Shown: piece by piece, positions 49,811 through 57,715 of the stretch
Layout: each line of letters begins with the position of its first letter
Numbering within the stretch: the first letter of the stretch is position 1
Source of the DNA: Oscillospiraceae bacterium
Lineage (GTDB): Bacteria; Bacillota; Clostridia; Oscillospirales; CAG-272
Assembly: GCA_015064255.1 (NCBI GenBank)
Contig: SVSP01000015.1
Location: forward strand, 1-57,715
Length of the DNA: 57,715 nucleotides
Direction: 5' to 3'
Translations under genes and position numbers: made by a program
Notes under the pieces: generated by a model
The model's input: only the letters and a program-made list of their open reading frames with translations
Database searches by the model: none
What the model was told of the DNA's origin: nothing

Positions 49811-50488
49811 ATGCTCAGATACTTTACGGGCAGTTATGAGTTTAGCGAAATACTGCTCATTATGCTGCTTACCATCCCGACCGTGCTTATTGCGCTCACT
49901 TTCCACGAATATGCACACGGATATGCGGCTTATAAGCTCGGCGATCCGACGGCAAAATATATGGGACGCCTTACACTTAATCCGATAAAGCATTTTCACC
50001 CTATCGGAATGCTTCTTATGTTTCTTGTCGGCATCGGTTGGGCAAATCCTGTTCCGATAAACCCGCGTTACTTTAAGGATCCCAAAAAAGGAATGGCTGT
50101 TTCTGCCGCCGCAGGTCCGATTATGAATCTTATTCTCGGATTCATAAGTCTTTTCATCTTTTATGTTATAGTTTTTATTCTCGAAAAAACGCACACGTAT
50201 GAACTGTCATATCCTTTGTGGGCAACGTTGATGTTTTTAGATAATTTTTGCTATATGAACGTATTTCTCGCGGTGTTCAATCTTCTCCCCATACCGCCGT
50301 TTGACGGCTCGAGAATACTCTTTGCGTTTTTACCCGACAGATATTATTTCTCTATAATGAAATACGAACGTATAATTATGTTCGCTGTCCTTATTGCTAT
50401 TGCAACGGGTGCGCTCTCTCTTCCCTTCACCAAAATCACCAATGGAATAATTTATGGTATGGAATGGATAATAGGTCTTATATTATGA
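49811..50488 (+). CDS. Site-2 (M50) membrane metalloprotease
   Basis: 225 residues with several membrane segments. The zinc site 'TFHEYAHGYAAYKLGD' contains HExxH, and the distal 'NLLPIPPFDGSRILFAF' supplies the conserved Asp-Gly. Relatives cleave substrates within the membrane. This short form adjacent to scpA is widespread in Firmicutes with unknown substrate. Its stop overlaps the scpA start (ATGA). Confidence 0.92.
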   Translation: MLRYFTGSYEFSEILLIMLLTIPTVLIALTFHEYAHGYAAYKLGDPTAKYMGRLTLNPIKHFHPIGMLLMFLVGIGWANPVPINPRYFKDPKKGMAVSAAAGPIMNLILGFISLFIFYVIVFILEKTHTYELSYPLWATLMFLDNFCYMNVFLAVFNLLPIPPFDGSRILFAFLPDRYYFSIMKYERIIMFAVLIAIATGALSLPFTKITNGIIYGMEWIIGLIL

Positions 50489-51312
50489 CAAACACAACTA
50501 CCGACATATTGGCGGAAAATAACGAAGTCCTTGAAAATAAGCTGAATTTCACGCTTGAAATATACGAGGGTCCGCTTGATCTTTTGCTTGCGCTTATCGC
50601 GAAAAACAAAATAAATATCTACGATATCCCTATTTCGCTTATATTCGAGCAGTATATGGAATATATCGAAAAGCTTACCGAGCTTGATATGGAAGTCGCG
50701 GGAGAATTTCTTGAAATGGCAAGCCGCCTTATGCTTATAAAGAGCAGAATGCTTCTTCCCAAGCCCGAAAGCACAGAAGAAGCAGAAGACCCGCGTGCAG
50801 AGCTTGCCGAAATGCTTATCGAATATCAGCGCGCCAAGCGTGCAGCCGAAGGGCTTGCTCATCTTTACAGCACATTTTCCGGAAGATTTGCAAAGGACAC
50901 CGATGACGTTCCGCCTTGCGAGGATATTCCCGAAAATCAGGATATCGAGCTTCTTGTAAAGGCTTTCGAGCGAATGGCTCTCCGTAAAAAGCTTTTTGAA
51001 GAGGCAAAAAACGAAGAGATCGGTGCTTCCCTTTCTGTTATTCTGACACGCGAGCCTGCTCCCGTAACAGAAAAGATAACTATCGTAATTAACAGGATCA
51101 CTACCGAAGAATTTGTGTCGCTTGACAACATTTTCACCGATTGTACGAGCCGTTCCGAGCTTGTTGCAACCTTTCTCGCCATTTTGGAGCTTATGAAATC
51201 ACAGAAGATAACTGCTGATTTTTCCGACGACCCAGAAATGCCCAAGCTCCGTCTTATCACGCCCGATGACATAACGGACAACCCTATTTCCGAGGGCGGT
51301 CTGCCCGAGTAA
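50485..51312 (+). CDS. scpA: Segregation and condensation protein A
   Basis: 275 residues starting 'MTNTTTDILAENN' at the ATG that overlaps the protease stop. 'LEIYEGPLDLLLALIAKNKI' and 'EYIEKLTELDMEVAGEFLEM' are diagnostic of the kleisin ScpA, which bridges the SMC heads in chromosome condensation. The C-terminal 'FTDCTSRSELVATFLAILEL' winged helix is present. Followed 26 bases later by scpB. Confidence 0.95.
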   Translation: MTNTTTDILAENNEVLENKLNFTLEIYEGPLDLLLALIAKNKINIYDIPISLIFEQYMEYIEKLTELDMEVAGEFLEMASRLMLIKSRMLLPKPESTEEAEDPRAELAEMLIEYQRAKRAAEGLAHLYSTFSGRFAKDTDDVPPCEDIPENQDIELLVKAFERMALRKKLFEEAKNEEIGASLSVILTREPAPVTEKITIVINRITTEEFVSLDNIFTDCTSRSELVATFLAILELMKSQKITADFSDDPEMPKLRLITPDDITDNPISEGGLPE

Positions 51313-51337
51313 AAAATCTCCGTGAGGTAATTTTTTA

Positions 51338-52003
51338 ATGACAAACACATTAGATAACGAAAATATGCCCGAAACGCAGGAGCTTGACATCGAATCCTGC
51401 GCTCAGATAATAGAATCCATACTCTTTGCGGCAGGATACCCCGTAAGCTTCAAGAAGCTTGCCGAGGTTCTTGAAACGTCAGTACTTACTGTCAGAAAGG
51501 CTGTTACCGAGCTGCAGAATTCACTTGAACTCAGCAACCGCGGAATACGTCTTATCATTGTTTCGGATTCCTGTCAGCTTTGCTCAAAAGAAGAGTTTGA
51601 GCAGTACGTACGAAAGGCTCTCGGAATAAGACGCGAGGGCAGACTTTCAAACTCATCTCTTGAAGTACTTGCTATCGTTGCTTACAATCAGCCAATTACA
51701 AAAGCTAAGATCGAAAAGATACGCGGTGTGGATTCCTCATACCCCGTATCAACGCTCTGTGATAGACATCTTATCGAAGCTAAGGGCAGACTTGACGCGC
51801 CCGGTAAGCCTATTCTTTACGGCACGACCGACGATTTTCTCCGTTGCTTCGGTCTTTCCTCGCTTCACGAGCTTCCCGACTACGACGAAAAAAGCGAACA
51901 GAGCGAGGAGCAGATAAGTATGCTTGCGCTTGAGGAAGACGAAAATAACGTCGAAACCAATAATGCTGAAGATATGACAGAACAGGAAACCGAAATTTTA
52001 TAA
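51338..52003 (+). CDS. scpB: Segregation and condensation protein B
   Basis: 221 residues. 'IIESILFAAGYPVSFKKLAE' and 'SLEVLAIVAYNQPITKAKIE' with 'IRGVDSSYPVSTLCDRHLIE' are the two winged helices of ScpB, the partner of ScpA and SMC. The acidic C-terminal tail (~40 residues) is poorly conserved, as usual. Same operon as scpA. Confidence 0.95.
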   Translation: MTNTLDNENMPETQELDIESCAQIIESILFAAGYPVSFKKLAEVLETSVLTVRKAVTELQNSLELSNRGIRLIIVSDSCQLCSKEEFEQYVRKALGIRREGRLSNSSLEVLAIVAYNQPITKAKIEKIRGVDSSYPVSTLCDRHLIEAKGRLDAPGKPILYGTTDDFLRCFGLSSLHELPDYDEKSEQSEEQISMLALEEDENNVETNNAEDMTEQETEIL

Positions 52004-52035
52004 TCACATAAAAATACCAAAAGGGGGAATATGAT

Positions 52036-52785
52036 TTGGATGAATTTATAAAATATTTGATCCCCATAGCTATAATACTTGCAATAATCTTTTGGCGTGT
52101 GCATATAATTTTCATTTGCAATAACGGCGTGACTGTTAAGCTCCGTACCTTTTTTATAAGCATCAAGCTTGTAGATACGATAAACAGAAGCAGTCCAAAA
52201 AAACGAAAATACACAAAAAAAGCTATTGAAAAGCGAAACAAAAAAGCCGAAAAGGCTCTGCAAAAGAAAAGAGAAAAAGCCGCCGCCAAAAAGGCAGCGA
52301 AAGAAGCGGCAAAAGCAAATTCCGAAAATGCACCAAAGAAGAAATTCAATTTTAAATTTCCCGATGACGTGGAAGACCTGCTCGACGCTTTATCGGTATT
52401 TTTTAAAGAGCTTCTTCATCCGATATTCAGAAATACACGGCTTCGCTTCAAGCGCTTTAGTCTGACTGTTGCTTCGAGCGATCCTGCAGATACTGCCGTG
52501 CGTTACGGAATAATTTCTCAAAGCGCCGCTTATTTTCTCACGGTACTTATGGGTAATTTCAAGCTTTCCGACCGTGAAGTAAGAAAAGTAAAGGTTGACT
52601 GCGATTTTCTTGCAGAAAAAACAACGATCGACCTTCATATGTATATTTCTTTCGGAGTTTGGAGAATTATTTATATTATCATTCGAGGCGCTATCAAGCT
52701 TCTCAAGAAATTAATGAAATTCAAAGTTAAAAAAGAACCCGACGAAAAATCGGATAATAAAAATAAAAAACATAAAATTTGCTAA
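52036..52785 (+). CDS. DUF2953 protein
   Basis: 249 residues, TTG start at 52036 with GGGGG eight bases upstream. An N-terminal membrane segment ('LIPIAIILAIIFWRVHIIF') leads into a very Lys/Ala-rich linker ('KKAEKALQKKREKAAAKKAA') and a DUF2953-like domain ('TVASSDPADTAVRYGIISQS'). The family is found between scpB and ytfJ in sporulating Firmicutes, and its role is not established. Confidence 0.82.
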   Translation: MDEFIKYLIPIAIILAIIFWRVHIIFICNNGVTVKLRTFFISIKLVDTINRSSPKKRKYTKKAIEKRNKKAEKALQKKREKAAAKKAAKEAAKANSENAPKKKFNFKFPDDVEDLLDALSVFFKELLHPIFRNTRLRFKRFSLTVASSDPADTAVRYGIISQSAAYFLTVLMGNFKLSDREVRKVKVDCDFLAEKTTIDLHMYISFGVWRIIYIIIRGAIKLLKKLMKFKVKKEPDEKSDNKNKKHKIC

Positions 52786-52812
52786 AGTTATAAACACAAG
52801 GAGGATTTCCAA

Positions 52813-53313
52813 ATGAACGAAAACGTAAAAGAAAACGGCCGCGAAAAGCTCGGCGACATCGTTGAAACAGCACTTAACAGCATCAAAGAGATTGCTGACG
52901 TAAACACAGTAGTGGGTGAACCGATAAACACAGCAAACGGTGTAACAATTATTCCAGTAACAAACGTTTCCGTAGGATTCGCATCGGGCGGAGTTGACAA
53001 CCTCGGAAAGCGCACAACAGAAAAATCACAGAGCGTAAACTTCGCAGGTGGCGGCGGAACAGGCATCAAGATCACTCCCGTAGGATTTCTCGTTGTTAAA
53101 CCAAACGGAGAAGTTTCCTTCCTCGGTATGAGCGCTCCTCAGAAGCCCGATAAGATCGACTCCGTATTCGACCTCATCGAACGCTCCCCTGACATCATAA
53201 AGAAGTTTAAGGCTACCTTTGCAAAGGACAAGCCCGAGGCAGCTCCCGAAGTAAGCGAAGAAGCTGCTTCTGACGAAAAGACAGAAGAAACAGCAGAAAC
53301 GGAAGGAAAGTAA
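52813..53313 (+). CDS. gerW: GerW/YtfJ-family sporulation protein
   Basis: 166 residues. 'IKEIADVNTVVGEPINTANG', 'VSVGFASGG', 'NFAGGGGTGIKITPVGFLVV' are the hallmarks of YtfJ/GerW. In Bacillus GerW is made in the forespore and needed for the response to L-alanine germination signals. The acidic Ala/Glu-rich tail is variable. AAGGAGG upstream, 28 bases after DUF2953. Confidence 0.92.
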   Translation: MNENVKENGREKLGDIVETALNSIKEIADVNTVVGEPINTANGVTIIPVTNVSVGFASGGVDNLGKRTTEKSQSVNFAGGGGTGIKITPVGFLVVKPNGEVSFLGMSAPQKPDKIDSVFDLIERSPDIIKKFKATFAKDKPEAAPEVSEEAASDEKTEETAETEGK

Positions 53314-53319
53314 TCTCCG

Positions 53320-54051
53320 ATGGAAAAGATCAGACTTCAGAAGTTTATTTCAGACTGCGGAATTATGTCAAGAAGAGCCGCAGAAAAGGCTATTGAAGCA
53401 GGTGAAATTCTCGTAAACGGCGAAGTCGCAACAATCGGTACAAAAATAGACCCCCGACACGACAAAATACTGTGTCGGGGTGTTCCCGTTGGCAAAAAGC
53501 ATAATTTCCACTACACTTACGTTATGCTCAACAAGCCTACGGGTTACGTTACCACTATGAGCGACGAAAAAGGAAGAAAAACCGTTGCCGAGCTTGTATC
53601 CGACGTTAAAACTCGCGTATATCCCGTCGGAAGACTCGATATGAATTCAGAAGGTCTTCTTCTTATGACAAACGACGGTGAGCTGACTAACGCACTTACG
53701 CATCCCCGTCATCTTATACCCAAAATATATAACGTAAAAGTTGAAGGCGATATTAACCGTGCAAAGGTCGCAGAGCTTGCCGAGGTCGATGAGATCGAGG
53801 GTGTAAAAATTATGCCCGTTCAATGCGGACTTATTCGCCACAGCGAAACTTCTTCCGTTATTGAAATGGTTCTTTACGAGGGCAAAAACCGTCAGATTCG
53901 CAAAATGTGCGAAAAAGTCGGTCTTAACGTAAAAGCTCTTAAACGAGTCGCGCTCGGAGATCTTTCTCTTGACGTTAAAAGCGGTACTTGGCGTTATCTC
54001 ACTATGGACGAGGTAAGAGAGCTCAAAAAAGCCGCGGGACTTTATCAGTAA
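53320..54051 (+). CDS. rluB: 23S rRNA pseudouridine synthase RluB family
   Basis: 243 residues. N-terminal S4 domain ('IRLQKFISDCGIMSRRAAEK'), catalytic Asp in 'VGRLDMNSEGLLLMTNDGEL' and the C-terminal 'YEGKNRQIRKMCEKVGLNVK'. Converts a uridine of the 23S rRNA peptidyl-transferase region to pseudouridine. It starts seven bases after gerW. RluB or the close RsuA-type relative cannot be distinguished without alignment, but gene order favours RluB. Confidence 0.93.
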   Translation: MEKIRLQKFISDCGIMSRRAAEKAIEAGEILVNGEVATIGTKIDPRHDKILCRGVPVGKKHNFHYTYVMLNKPTGYVTTMSDEKGRKTVAELVSDVKTRVYPVGRLDMNSEGLLLMTNDGELTNALTHPRHLIPKIYNVKVEGDINRAKVAELAEVDEIEGVKIMPVQCGLIRHSETSSVIEMVLYEGKNRQIRKMCEKVGLNVKALKRVALGDLSLDVKSGTWRYLTMDEVRELKKAAGLYQ

Positions 54052-54082
54052 TTATTTTATATTTTAACATTCAGAGGTTTTT

Positions 54083-54511
54083 ATGCTTAGAATACACGCT
54101 ATTCAGACTAAAGAGGTTCAAAAGCAGGTTTGTGAGCTCTGCTCTGTCGAGTTTATCCCAGACGCGCTTGCATACGCCGCTTACGACACTCCCGAAATTC
54201 CCGACAATCCCACTATAAGCGACGAAACACCCGGAACACTTCTCGGTGTCGCACAGTTTTCCTTCAAAAAGGACGGAGCATATATTTACGACCTTCGCTC
54301 TCCCGATGGCATCGACGATTTTGAAGCTATGTTCATAATGGGAAGATCTCTTCTTAATTTTGTCGATCTTTGCGGAACTCACGATGCTTATCTCGCATAT
54401 CCCGATCGCGTTGAACCCCGTCTTGCTACCGCTGTCGGTTTCAAAAAACTTGACAATGGTAAATATTATATGGATCTTCGCGGATTTTTTACAAAACATC
54501 ACGACAGCTAA
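54083..54511 (+). CDS. GNAT-like protein next to rluB
   Basis: 142 residues. 'MLRIHAIQTKEVQKQVCELC', 'IYDLRSPDGIDDFEAMFIMG' and 'RSLLNFVDLCGTHDAYLAYP' suggest the GNAT fold (strand, helix and CoA loop region), though the usual Q/RxxGxG/A loop is not visible, so activity is uncertain. AGAGG precedes the ATG. The position between rluB and spo0A recurs, to my knowledge, in other Clostridia. Confidence 0.65.
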   Translation: MLRIHAIQTKEVQKQVCELCSVEFIPDALAYAAYDTPEIPDNPTISDETPGTLLGVAQFSFKKDGAYIYDLRSPDGIDDFEAMFIMGRSLLNFVDLCGTHDAYLAYPDRVEPRLATAVGFKKLDNGKYYMDLRGFFTKHHDS

Positions 54512-54599
54512 ACTGTATCTTCTATCTCTTATTTACCAAATTGGCAATTTTTGGCAATTATTACCAAAAATTATATCTAAAGTTTGGGTGTAATGTCAA

Positions 54600-54628
54600 T
54601 TGCATTAATTGGTAAAATATGGTAATAT
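54600..54628 (+). promoter_or_regulatory. Promoter of spo0A
   Basis: TTGCAT, 17 bases, TAATAT. Upstream 54536-54575 has repeats of TTGGCAATT and TTACCAAA, possibly an operator. No TTCGACA 0A box was found. Confidence 0.6.
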
Positions 54629-54668
54629 ATTAGTGTCAACAAAACACTACATATGGGAGTAAAAAGAT

Positions 54669-55448
54669 ATGGAATCAAAAATCAAGATATTAATAGCTGA
54701 CGAAAGCGCAGATTTCAGACGCGGATGCAAAGAAGGTCTTTACGCACTCGGTTACCGTGATATTGCGGAAGCAAACAACGGCGAAGACACACTTCACAAG
54801 ATCGAAAGTCTTCACCCCGACATCGTTCTTCTCGATATATGGATGTCGAGGCTTGACTCGGTTCACATTATAAAAAGTGCGCTCGCGATGAATTTTTCAC
54901 CCGATATGCCGCCGTCTTTTATCGTTATGTCGATCGTAAACAATCAGAACGTATTTTTTGAGGCAAGCGAATCGGGAGCCGAATACTGCATACTTAAACC
55001 GATAGACTTCCAAAGTCTCGGTCAGAGGATACTCAGGATAATGGCAAAAAAGAGGACGTCAAAAACACCGACAAGCGCATCGCCGAATATCGGCAACGAC
55101 ATAGAAGCGCAGGTAACGAAGGTTATCCATCAGATCGGAGTTCCTGCGCACATCAAGGGGTATCAGTATCTTCGCACCGCCATACTTATGACCATAAACG
55201 ACAATGACATAATAAACTCGGTTACGAAAATTCTCTACCCTTCTGTTGCAAAACAGTATCAGACGACCTCGTCACGTGTTGAACGCGCAATCAGACACGC
55301 TATTGAAGTTGCGTGGGACAGAGGAGATCTCGATACGCTCAACGCGTATTTCGGATACACTATTCAGAATAACAGAGGAAAACCCACAAACAGCGAATTT
55401 ATCGCGATGATTGCCGATAATTTAAGGCTTTCAAACAAATTCTCTTGA
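54669..55448 (+). CDS. spo0A: Sporulation master regulator Spo0A
   Basis: 259 residues. The C-terminal DNA-binding domain is textbook: '[19 protein letters not shown]', '[20 protein letters not shown]' and '[17 protein letters not shown]'. The receiver domain has the phosphoacceptor Asp in '[14 protein letters not shown]' and Lys in 'CILKPID', but the usual MPxLDG loop reads MSRLDS. Phosphorylated Spo0A switches the cell into sporulation. Its presence with cotJ and gerW shows the organism is, or descends from, a spore former. GGGAG upstream of the ATG. Confidence 0.96.
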   Translation: MESKIKILIADESADFRRGCKEGLYALGYRDIAEANNGEDTLHKIESLHPDIVLLDIWMSRLDSVHIIKSALAMNFSPDMPPSFIVMSIVNNQNVFFEASESGAEYCILKPIDFQSLGQRILRIMAKKRTSKTPTSASPNIGNDIEAQVTKVIHQIGVPAHIKGYQYLRTAILMTINDNDIINSVTKILYPSVAKQYQTTSSRVERAIRHAIEVAWDRGDLDTLNAYFGYTIQNNRGKPTNSEFIAMIADNLRLSNKFS

Positions 55449-55472
55449 TCTTAAGATATTTCTTTCACTTTC

Positions 55473-55510
55473 AAAAGCATTTATGACAGTTCGAGGTCAT
55501 AAATGCTTTT
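55473..55510 (+). terminator. Terminator of spo0A
   Basis: AAAAGCATTTATGAC pairs perfectly with GTCATAAATGCTTTT around eight bases, then TTCTTTG. Confidence 0.88.
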
Positions 55511-55673
55511 TTCTTTGCTTCGGTGTCAAACTTTTCGTTAATTTCAACAAAATTGAAGTGCATTTATTGACGGATCAAACAATTCATTTATACTGCTGAA
55601 CGCCGATATATTATTTTTTATTCTTCTCAGCTTTAATTGCTTCGTCAATTTCAACAAAAAAGCAGCTCTTTTA

Positions 55674-55702
55674 TTGACAATTCTGACAAATTGTAGTATC
55701 AT
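55674..55702 (+). promoter_or_regulatory. Promoter of the third ABC exporter
   Basis: TTGACA, 17 bases, TATCAT. The ~37 bases up to the -35 (55644-55680) duplicate 55536-55573, both with AATTTCAACAAAA and TTTATTGAC. Confidence 0.7.
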
Positions 55703-55738
55703 TAAAAAGGATTCGATAATAATGGAGGTCAAGATAAT

Positions 55739-57577
55739 ATGAAAGCATTATTAGAAAAAACGAGTGCCGCATTATACAGATTCTTCTATTCTTTCGGACT
55801 TGTATGGAAAAGTAATCCTATAATACTTTTCTGTATGATAATTGTTGCAATAGTACAAGGTATTGTGCCTGTAATTTCTTCTCTTATATCAAAGCAAATA
55901 CTGAACTCTTTGCAGCTTATCATCGTAAGCAGGACTGCAGGAGAGGTTGTCGGTGATTTTTCGGAAAGCAAGGTTCTTTTCTTTATTATTTTCCTATTTC
56001 TCTTCCGCACGTTAAATCGCCTTGCCGGAAGACTCTCCGCATATACTTCGCGTATAACCGGTGAACAGGTCGTAAAAACTGTAAAAATTCTCATTATGGA
56101 AAAATCAAAGGAAATTGATATTTCCGCATACGATACTCCCGAATTTTACGAAAAGCTTGAAAATGCCAACCGCGAAGCAGGAACACGTCCGGTCGCAATT
56201 CTTCGGGATACCTTTAAAATGGTTTCTAACGCTATCTCGCTTACTTCATATCTTATAATTCTTATGTCTAACGTTCCGATCGCTGCACTTGCAATAATTA
56301 TTGTAACAGTTCCGTCCACTATAATAAACTTTGTGTACAGAAAAAAGAACGTCGAATACGTAAAGCAAAACAGCAAAGAACGCCGCGAAATGAACTATTA
56401 CTCCAATCGAGTAGTAAATCCCGCTGCAGCTAAGGAAATAAGAATTTTTTCGCTTACCGATACTCTTGTTGACAGCTTTAAAAATTCATTTACAAGATAT
56501 TATACAGGTCTTAAAAGACTTATTATACAAGAACACGTATTACAGATCATAATTATGCTTGTATCTGTCATAACGAACTGCCTATGCTACATTTATATTG
56601 CCAAGCTTGTATATGACGGAGTATATCTTATCGGTGATTTTTCGCTCTATACCTCTGCAATCATCACTATCGCAAACGAAATAACAACGCTCATTACGAC
56701 CTCGGCAACAATATACGAAGGCACGCTGTTCATAGATAACCTTATATCCTTCCTTAATGAAAAGCCGCAAATAACGTCTCCCGAAAAACCCGCGGAGCCG
56801 CCCAAACGCGGAATAGGACATTCCATCGAATTCAAGGACGTTTCATTCTCCTACCCCGAAAGTGACAAGATAATACTTTCTCACATAAATCTTAAGATAA
56901 ATGCCGGTGACAACGTAACTATGGTCGGTCTTAACGGTGCAGGTAAAACTACGCTTATCAAGCTGATGACACGTCTCTATGACCCCACCGAAGGACAGAT
57001 CCTGCTCGACGGTAAAGATCTGAGAGAATATTCCACAAAAGATCTCTACTCTATATTCGGCATAATATTCCAAGATTTCGGACGCTATGCTTATTCTGTA
57101 AAGGACAACATACGTTTCGGAGACATCGACAGAGAATTTGACAGCGCAGAGCTTGAGGGGGCGGCGAAAAATGCGAATGCCCACGAGTTTATAGATGCTC
57201 TTCCCGAAAAGTACGACACCCCGCTTACGCGTGTATTTGAAGCCAACGGTGCTGAGCTTTCAGGCGGTCAATGGCAAAAGATTGCGATAGCGCGTGCATT
57301 TTACGGTATGAAGGACATACTCATTCTGGACGAGCCCACCGCCGCGCTCGACCCTATAGCCGAAAACGAGATCTACAACGAATTTACCGAGCTTTGCAAA
57401 GGAAAGACCACTCTCTTCGTATCTCACAGACTATCAAGCGCTGTAAACGCATCCAAAATAATCGTTCTTGAGGAAGGTCGGCTTATCGAAGAGGGCACTC
57501 ACGAGGAGCTTATGGCTCTTGGCGGAAAATATCAAAACCTGTTTACAACACAGGCAACAAGATATATTTCAAAGTGA
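55739..57577 (+). CDS. ABC exporter, fused membrane and ATPase domains
   Basis: 612 residues, ATG after TGGAGG. Exporter membrane domain to ~340, then Walker A 'GLNGAGKTTLIKLM', Q-loop 'IIFQDFGRYAYSV', signature 'LSGGQWQKIAIARAF', Walker B 'DILILDEPTAALDP', H-loop 'VSHRLSSAVNASK'. It is of the same branch as the two exporters at 22571-26241. The single gene near the right edge may be a homodimer or have a partner beyond the window. Substrate unknown. Confidence 0.9.
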   Translation: MKALLEKTSAALYRFFYSFGLVWKSNPIILFCMIIVAIVQGIVPVISSLISKQILNSLQLIIVSRTAGEVVGDFSESKVLFFIIFLFLFRTLNRLAGRLSAYTSRITGEQVVKTVKILIMEKSKEIDISAYDTPEFYEKLENANREAGTRPVAILRDTFKMVSNAISLTSYLIILMSNVPIAALAIIIVTVPSTIINFVYRKKNVEYVKQNSKERREMNYYSNRVVNPAAAKEIRIFSLTDTLVDSFKNSFTRYYTGLKRLIIQEHVLQIIIMLVSVITNCLCYIYIAKLVYDGVYLIGDFSLYTSAIITIANEITTLITTSATIYEGTLFIDNLISFLNEKPQITSPEKPAEPPKRGIGHSIEFKDVSFSYPESDKIILSHINLKINAGDNVTMVGLNGAGKTTLIKLMTRLYDPTEGQILLDGKDLREYSTKDLYSIFGIIFQDFGRYAYSVKDNIRFGDIDREFDSAELEGAAKNANAHEFIDALPEKYDTPLTRVFEANGAELSGGQWQKIAIARAFYGMKDILILDEPTAALDPIAENEIYNEFTELCKGKTTLFVSHRLSSAVNASKIIVLEEGRLIEEGTHEELMALGGKYQNLFTTQATRYISK

Positions 57578-57641
57578 TTTTTATATAAAAACAGCAGTTG
57601 ATAACTGCTGTCAAAGTGTAGATAAAATCATAAAGATTAAC

Positions 57642-57692
57642 TGAGGAAAGGGAAAAACCATCTCAAACGCCGAAGTTTTTTCCCTTTCCTCA
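57642..57692. terminator. Hairpin after the third ABC gene
   Basis: TGAGGAAAGGGAAAAA pairs with TTTTTCCCTTTCCTCA around 18 bases. A weaker hairpin (ACAGCAGTT/AACTGCTGT, 57591-57611) precedes it. No gene from 57578 to the end. Confidence 0.6.
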
Positions 57693-57715
57693 TACTCCTA
57701 TCCCTTTTCCTTGGC

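Noticed and set aside
1-57715. CRISPR array, rRNA or tRNA genes
   Set aside because: No regularly spaced repeats, and no rRNA or cloverleaf sequences recognised in reading both strands.

Overview
The window looks like a chromosomal segment of an uncultured, spore-forming gut Clostridium-class bacterium (Oscillospirales-like is my best guess). The evidence is a conserved Firmicutes block at the right end (lon, engB, lysA, M50 protease, scpA, scpB, DUF2953, gerW/ytfJ, rluB, spo0A), spore-coat genes cotJA/cotJB, strong AGGAGG ribosome sites, and AT-rich intergenic DNA with TTGACA/TATAAT promoters.

Layout. 1-3.1 kb: four GNAT acetyltransferases, a small conserved protein and a nucleotidyltransferase, all on the minus strand. 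3.1-4.4 kb: decayed Rhs fragments and the distal part of cotJC. 4.4-42.7 kb: a 38.4-kb insertion that I read as an integrated element splitting cotJC after codon ~28-31. The first ~31 codons of cotJC follow directly after cotJB at 42.8 kb, and the reading resumes at 4.36 kb. A large serine recombinase (41.2-42.7 kb) sits just inside the right junction. The left arm (4.4-10.5 kb) carries a tyrosine recombinase, a DnaC-like loader, a phage-type replisome organizer and small accessory genes. A short promoter/operator-like motif recurs in this arm and once in the right arm (40.75 kb), which ties the two ends together.

Element cargo. 11-19.5 kb: a large Rhs/YD-repeat protein with a candidate immunity gene, plus a displaced second Rhs tip with its own candidate immunity gene. 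19.5-31 kb: secreted Ig-like/lectin-like proteins, a pair of ABC exporters, and a strongly structured noncoding RNA. Three of the transcription units (Rhs at 19.5 kb, Ig-like at 20.2 kb, giant secreted protein at 27.1 kb) share a leader: TTGACA-17-TA(A/T)TAT promoter, a 29-35 codon ORF ending in the pattern L-K-(I/L)-(S/T)-x-x-(G/S)-(T/A)-stop, and a terminator hairpin whose 5' arm contains the stop codon. 31-40.3 kb: a putative peptide natural-product locus with FkbH-like/ACP protein, nucleotidyltransferase, BtrH-like protein, HPr-kinase-like protein, an S26 peptidase-PqqD fusion, a SPASM radical SAM enzyme, regulators and a 39-residue candidate precursor.

42.8-45.2 kb: cotJB, cotJA and a secreted protein paralogous to the one at 20.2 kb, but retaining a His/Cys pair of CHAT/caspase type. 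45.4-57.7 kb: housekeeping and sporulation genes ending in spo0A and a third ABC exporter. The three most interesting observations are the cotJC-splitting element, the three-member leader-peptide/terminator family, and the structured RNA at 26.35-26.57 kb.
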